The position numbers and the translations under genes were made by a program. A stretch of DNA of 15,069 nucleotides from contig CABUOE010000038.1 in the NCBI GenBank assembly GCA_902493155.1, positions 1 through 15,069 of the forward strand, written 5' to 3'. This document shows, piece after piece, positions 12,240 through 15,069 of the stretch (its first letter is position 1; every line of letters starts with the position of its first letter). Below the pieces are notes generated by a model. That model did no database searches, was not told where the DNA came from, and saw only the letters and a list, made by a program, of their open reading frames with translations. The stretch comes from an uncultured Eubacteriales bacterium. GTDB taxonomy: Bacteria > Bacillota > Clostridia > Oscillospirales > Ruminococcaceae.

Positions 12240-15069
12240 ATGTGGAATCGAAAAATAAAAATTTTGTCTGTAGCGACAGCAATGACCGTTTTATTTGCTA
12301 CGAGCTCAAGTGCGCTGTCTGTGTCTGCTTTTGAAAACGGACAGTCGGTAGGCATCGGCACGGTGACAAGTTCTCAAAATGAGGCAATCGATGGTGAAGG
12401 TAGCGGCCTTGAGTATTCGACATCGGTTATTACCGGTACAGACGGCAATAACCACGGTGTGAAGACTATAACCTTCAATCCCACAACCAGCGATTATATG
12501 CCTATGGTGTATTCCCAGTACAGCGGTTACGGCAGCAGAACCATCCGAGCAGCTGAAAATGCTGAAAGCAAACACGGTTACGACGTCAAAGCAGGCGTAA
12601 ACGCATCATTTTTCGTCCTGTCCGGCGGGGATATCAGCGGCAGCACCTACGGCGGCGTAAACATTTCGGATGGAAAAGTGTTCCAGGGCTGCAATAATTA
12701 CGGTCCGACCTGGATGCTGACTTTCGACAGTGACGGCAAGAGTGATTTAGTATATTCCCGTGTGGCATATGAGCTGAAGCTCAACGGAGAAGTTAAACGC
12801 GACGCCTTGGAGAATATCAATATTAATCCCGTATCAGGTAAGACCACCACAGGAATCTACTATTGGGATACCAGCTGCGGCACCGCTACCGACACCAAGG
12901 ATGCCGGTGTGGAGATCGTATTCAATAAAGTGGATGACACCGAGCTTGTGGTGGGCGGCACCCTTGTGGGAGAGGTGTGCGAGATACGACCCAACGTATC
13001 TTCCGGAAACGACGTTGGATACGACCAGTTTGGGCTTTACGCATCAGACAAGAGTCAATGGGCTTCCGAACTCCGCGCGCTCAAGATCGGTGACAAAGCG
13101 CATATTACTTGCACGGAAACCATAGCCGCGGCTAAAGAAGCTATGGAAAACTGCAACGGTGCTCTCGTTACCTATGGCTACCACCTAGTCGAGAATGGCA
13201 GGAATGTGACTGCTTCCTTCCCTCTGGGCGATTCTTTCAGCAAAGCGCGGGCACAGAGAACAGTTATAGGCGTTAAGGAAGACGGTACGCTTCTTATCCT
13301 CGTATCTGACGGCCGTACCTCCACTTACCCCGGCATGACCCTTTATGAGCTTGCCGATCTGCTCGTTTCCCAGGGTTGTGTCACTGGAATTAATCTTGAC
13401 GGCGGCGGCTCCACCCAGATGACTATTGAAAATACTTCCGGTACGCTGGAAGAAGTCCTTTCCAGCGCTAGGAGCGTGGCCAACAGTTTGCTGGTGGTGA
13501 AGCGTCCCGAGACTTCTCACAATCTCGTGGCTGAAAAGCGTGAAAAGCTTCAATCACTGATTTCTATGGCGGAATCCTCCGGCCTTTCGTCTTTAGCTGC
13601 TTACGGAAAAAGCATTTATAATTCTGCCACTTCTATGCCTGGTGACTATACCAAAGCGATTATGGCCCTACAGGAGGAGATTGGCAAAATTATCATCACT
13701 GATCTGCCCTCTACCGCCCTTGGCATCATCGGAGCCTCTCTCACCCTTTCTATTGAGGCAGAACCCATCGGCGGCGGAACCCTCAGCTACCAGTGGTACA
13801 AGGATAATGAGGCTATCGAGGGCGCTACTGAATCTTCCTACACCGTTGATTCCATTGCAGAATCCGATGCGGGAAACTACAAGGTCATTGTTACCAACAC
13901 AGTGGGCGATACGTCTACTACTGCGTTCAGCACGGTTTGTACAGTGGAAGTAAGCGATGGCAATAATATCATAAAAGGTTTAAAATATACTACCTCTCTG
14001 AGAGACGGCGGCGCAAATGCCGGTCTTGGCGATTTTAACGACGACCATCCCGACGTGGAGAGAACCAAATTGACCGATGGCCTTTATGCCGACAGTTGGA
14101 GTGATGCCAACAGCGTAGGTTATAATAAACGCAATCCCATTCAACCCGTAGACATTACCTTCCAGCTGGGCGATGTACCCAAAACATTCCGCCAGATCAA
14201 TATTGGGGCATTGTCTCCCAATGCCAATGGTATTTTGTTACCGTCCAATATCAAAATTGAAATCAAAAACAGCGCTGAAGATGATTGGCATGTAATCTGC
14301 GACTCCCCCACTGCCGGTTCCCTCGGCGTAAACAAACGATTTATTTTTACCACGGAGCAGGGAAAGAGCATTTCGGCAACCGACATCCGCTTCACCCTCG
14401 TACTGGGATCTGCATGGCTGTTCCTGGACGAAATTGAAGTTTTTCGGGACGGTGATGGCTCGACTCCCGACGGCACCTTGACTATACCAATTTATGCTGT
14501 CCAGACCCCTGCCTTCACTACCAATCTGGAAACCGCACAGTCGGTAAAAGATGGCGAATCCCTCAGCCTGTCGGTTGCTGCGACAGTTACCGACAGCGGA
14601 ACCCTCAGCTACCAATGGTACAAGGACGATCAGGAGATTTCCGGTGCCACAAAGGCTTCCTATACCATCGATTCTGCTAAGAAATCCGATGAAGGAAGCT
14701 ACAAAGTGGTAGTGACCAACACCAAAAACGGCGCGACGGCTACAGCGACTTCCAACGTCTGTGCAGTTACAGTAGAATCTACCGTGGTCACACCTCCGGC
14801 CACCCCGGCGTTTACCACGAACTTAGGGACAGCCCAGACCGTAAAGGAAGGCGAATCCCTCAGCCTGTCGGTTGCTGCGACAGTTACCGACGGCGGACCC
14901 CTTACCTACCAGTGGTATAAGGATAATCAGGCGATTTCCAATGCCACAAAGGCTTCCTATACCATCGATTCTGCTAAGAAATCCGATGAAGGAAGCTACA
15001 AAGTGGTAGTGACTAACACCAAAAACGGCGCGACGGCTACAGCGACTTCCAACGTCTGTGCAGTTACAG
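12240..15069 (+). CDS. Secreted phosphodiester glycosidase (NAGPA-type) with Ig-like and discoidin-like modules, 3' end outside window
   Basis: An open frame of 943 codons to the window edge. The ATG is 10 nt after GAGGGGGA, a strong ribosome binding site. Residues 1-30 are a signal peptide (MWNRK, hydrophobic core, LSVSA). Residues about 100-422 form a phosphodiester glycosidase domain, with GVNASFF near 116-122, GGVNISDGK, and the hallmark NLDGGGSTQM from residue 385. Relatives remove sugar phosphodiester caps (mammalian uncovering enzyme) or act on bacterial wall and exopolysaccharide substrates; the substrate here is unknown. Residues about 426-490 are a helical spacer. An Ig-like module lies at about 496-573 (YQWYKDNEAI ... 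SDAGNYKVIVTN). A discoidin (F5/8-type) like module lies at about 580-741, from LTDGLYADSW to FLDEIEVF. Nearly identical 99-residue Ig-like repeats start at 758 and 857. The module order suggests a carbohydrate-binding cell-surface or secreted enzyme. No anchor is visible because the end is missing. Confidence 0.88.
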   Translation, partial: MWNRKIKILSVATAMTVLFATSSSALSVSAFENGQSVGIGTVTSSQNEAIDGEGSGLEYSTSVITGTDGNNHGVKTITFNPTTSDYMPMVYSQYSGYGSRTIRAAENAESKHGYDVKAGVNASFFVLSGGDISGSTYGGVNISDGKVFQGCNNYGPTWMLTFDSDGKSDLVYSRVAYELKLNGEVKRDALENININPVSGKTTTGIYYWDTSCGTATDTKDAGVEIVFNKVDDTELVVGGTLVGEVCEIRPNVSSGNDVGYDQFGLYASDKSQWASELRALKIGDKAHITCTETIAAAKEAMENCNGALVTYGYHLVENGRNVTASFPLGDSFSKARAQRTVIGVKEDGTLLILVSDGRTSTYPGMTLYELADLLVSQGCVTGINLDGGGSTQMTIENTSGTLEEVLSSARSVANSLLVVKRPETSHNLVAEKREKLQSLISMAESSGLSSLAAYGKSIYNSATSMPGDYTKAIMALQEEIGKIIITDLPSTALGIIGASLTLSIEAEPIGGGTLSYQWYKDNEAIEGATESSYTVDSIAESDAGNYKVIVTNTVGDTSTTAFSTVCTVEVSDGNNIIKGLKYTTSLRDGGANAGLGDFNDDHPDVERTKLTDGLYADSWSDANSVGYNKRNPIQPVDITFQLGDVPKTFRQINIGALSPNANGILLPSNIKIEIKNSAEDDWHVICDSPTAGSLGVNKRFIFTTEQGKSISATDIRFTLVLGSAWLFLDEIEVFRDGDGSTPDGTLTIPIYAVQTPAFTTNLETAQSVKDGESLSLSVAATVTDSGTLSYQWYKDDQEISGATKASYTIDSAKKSDEGSYKVVVTNTKNGATATATSNVCAVTVESTVVTPPATPAFTTNLGTAQTVKEGESLSLSVAATVTDGGPLTYQWYKDNQAISNATKASYTIDSAKKSDEGSYKVVVTNTKNGATATATSNVCAVT
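14511..15069 (+). repeat. Tandem 297-bp coding repeat (Ig-like module)
   Basis: Unit one (14511-14807) and unit two (14808 to the window edge, incomplete) share a 297-bp period, exactly 99 codons. The first part of each unit differs moderately. The stretch from about GCCACAAAGGCTTCC to the end of the unit is almost identical at DNA level (one difference noted, ACCAAC versus ACTAAC). The Ig-like module at about 13728-13960 is related but much more diverged. Confidence 0.93.

Noticed and set aside
14511..15069. Repeats as a CRISPR-like or mobile repeat array
   Set aside because: The period is exactly 99 codons, the frame is open, and the units encode an Ig-like fold; these are protein repeats.

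Overview
The window reads as a chromosomal segment of an anaerobic Firmicute, most likely class Clostridia (an Oscillospiraceae/Ruminococcaceae-type lineage is a guess from protein style only). The reasons are Gram-positive style promoters (TTGAnn-N17-TAtAAT), strong AGGAG ribosome binding sites, several TTG starts, an S-layer-homology surface protein, and the yabB/yabC-like pair trmN-rsmI. Most of it is ordinary core genome; the ends and a few joints hold the unusual material.

Left part (1-2669): the 3' end of guaB (IMP dehydrogenase) runs rightward into a perfect 19-bp hairpin. guaA (GMP synthase) converges on it from the right. guaA lacks a working glutaminase domain: the nucleophile Cys is replaced and most of the domain is gone, leaving what looks like an ammonia-dependent enzyme of 435 residues. 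Between guaA and the shared terminator sits a short AT-rich gene for the SRA-like DNA-reading domain of ScoMcrA-type modification-dependent HNH nucleases. Its nuclease part is missing and its 3' end appears frameshifted.

Centre (2670-9939): a cell-surface pair (an exported SLH-domain protein with Ig/cadherin-like modules, then a class B penicillin-binding transpeptidase) ends in a strong terminator. A clear promoter then drives pth (peptidyl-tRNA hydrolase) and mfd (transcription-repair coupling factor). mfd ends at a hairpin that works in both directions.

Right part (9940-11933): a leftward trmN-rsmI unit (tRNA and 16S rRNA methyltransferases), with a possible 32-codon coupled ORF where many Firmicutes carry yazA. 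A divergent promoter drives tRNA-Leu(CAA), which has an encoded CCA and its own terminator.

Right end (11934-15069): about 300 bp of AT-rich regulatory-looking DNA with interleaved inverted repeats and palindromes. It is followed by a large secreted protein that runs off the window: a phosphodiester glycosidase (NAGPA-type) domain, an Ig-like module, a discoidin-like module, then nearly identical 99-residue Ig-like repeats. No CRISPR array, insertion sequence or complete phage module is visible.
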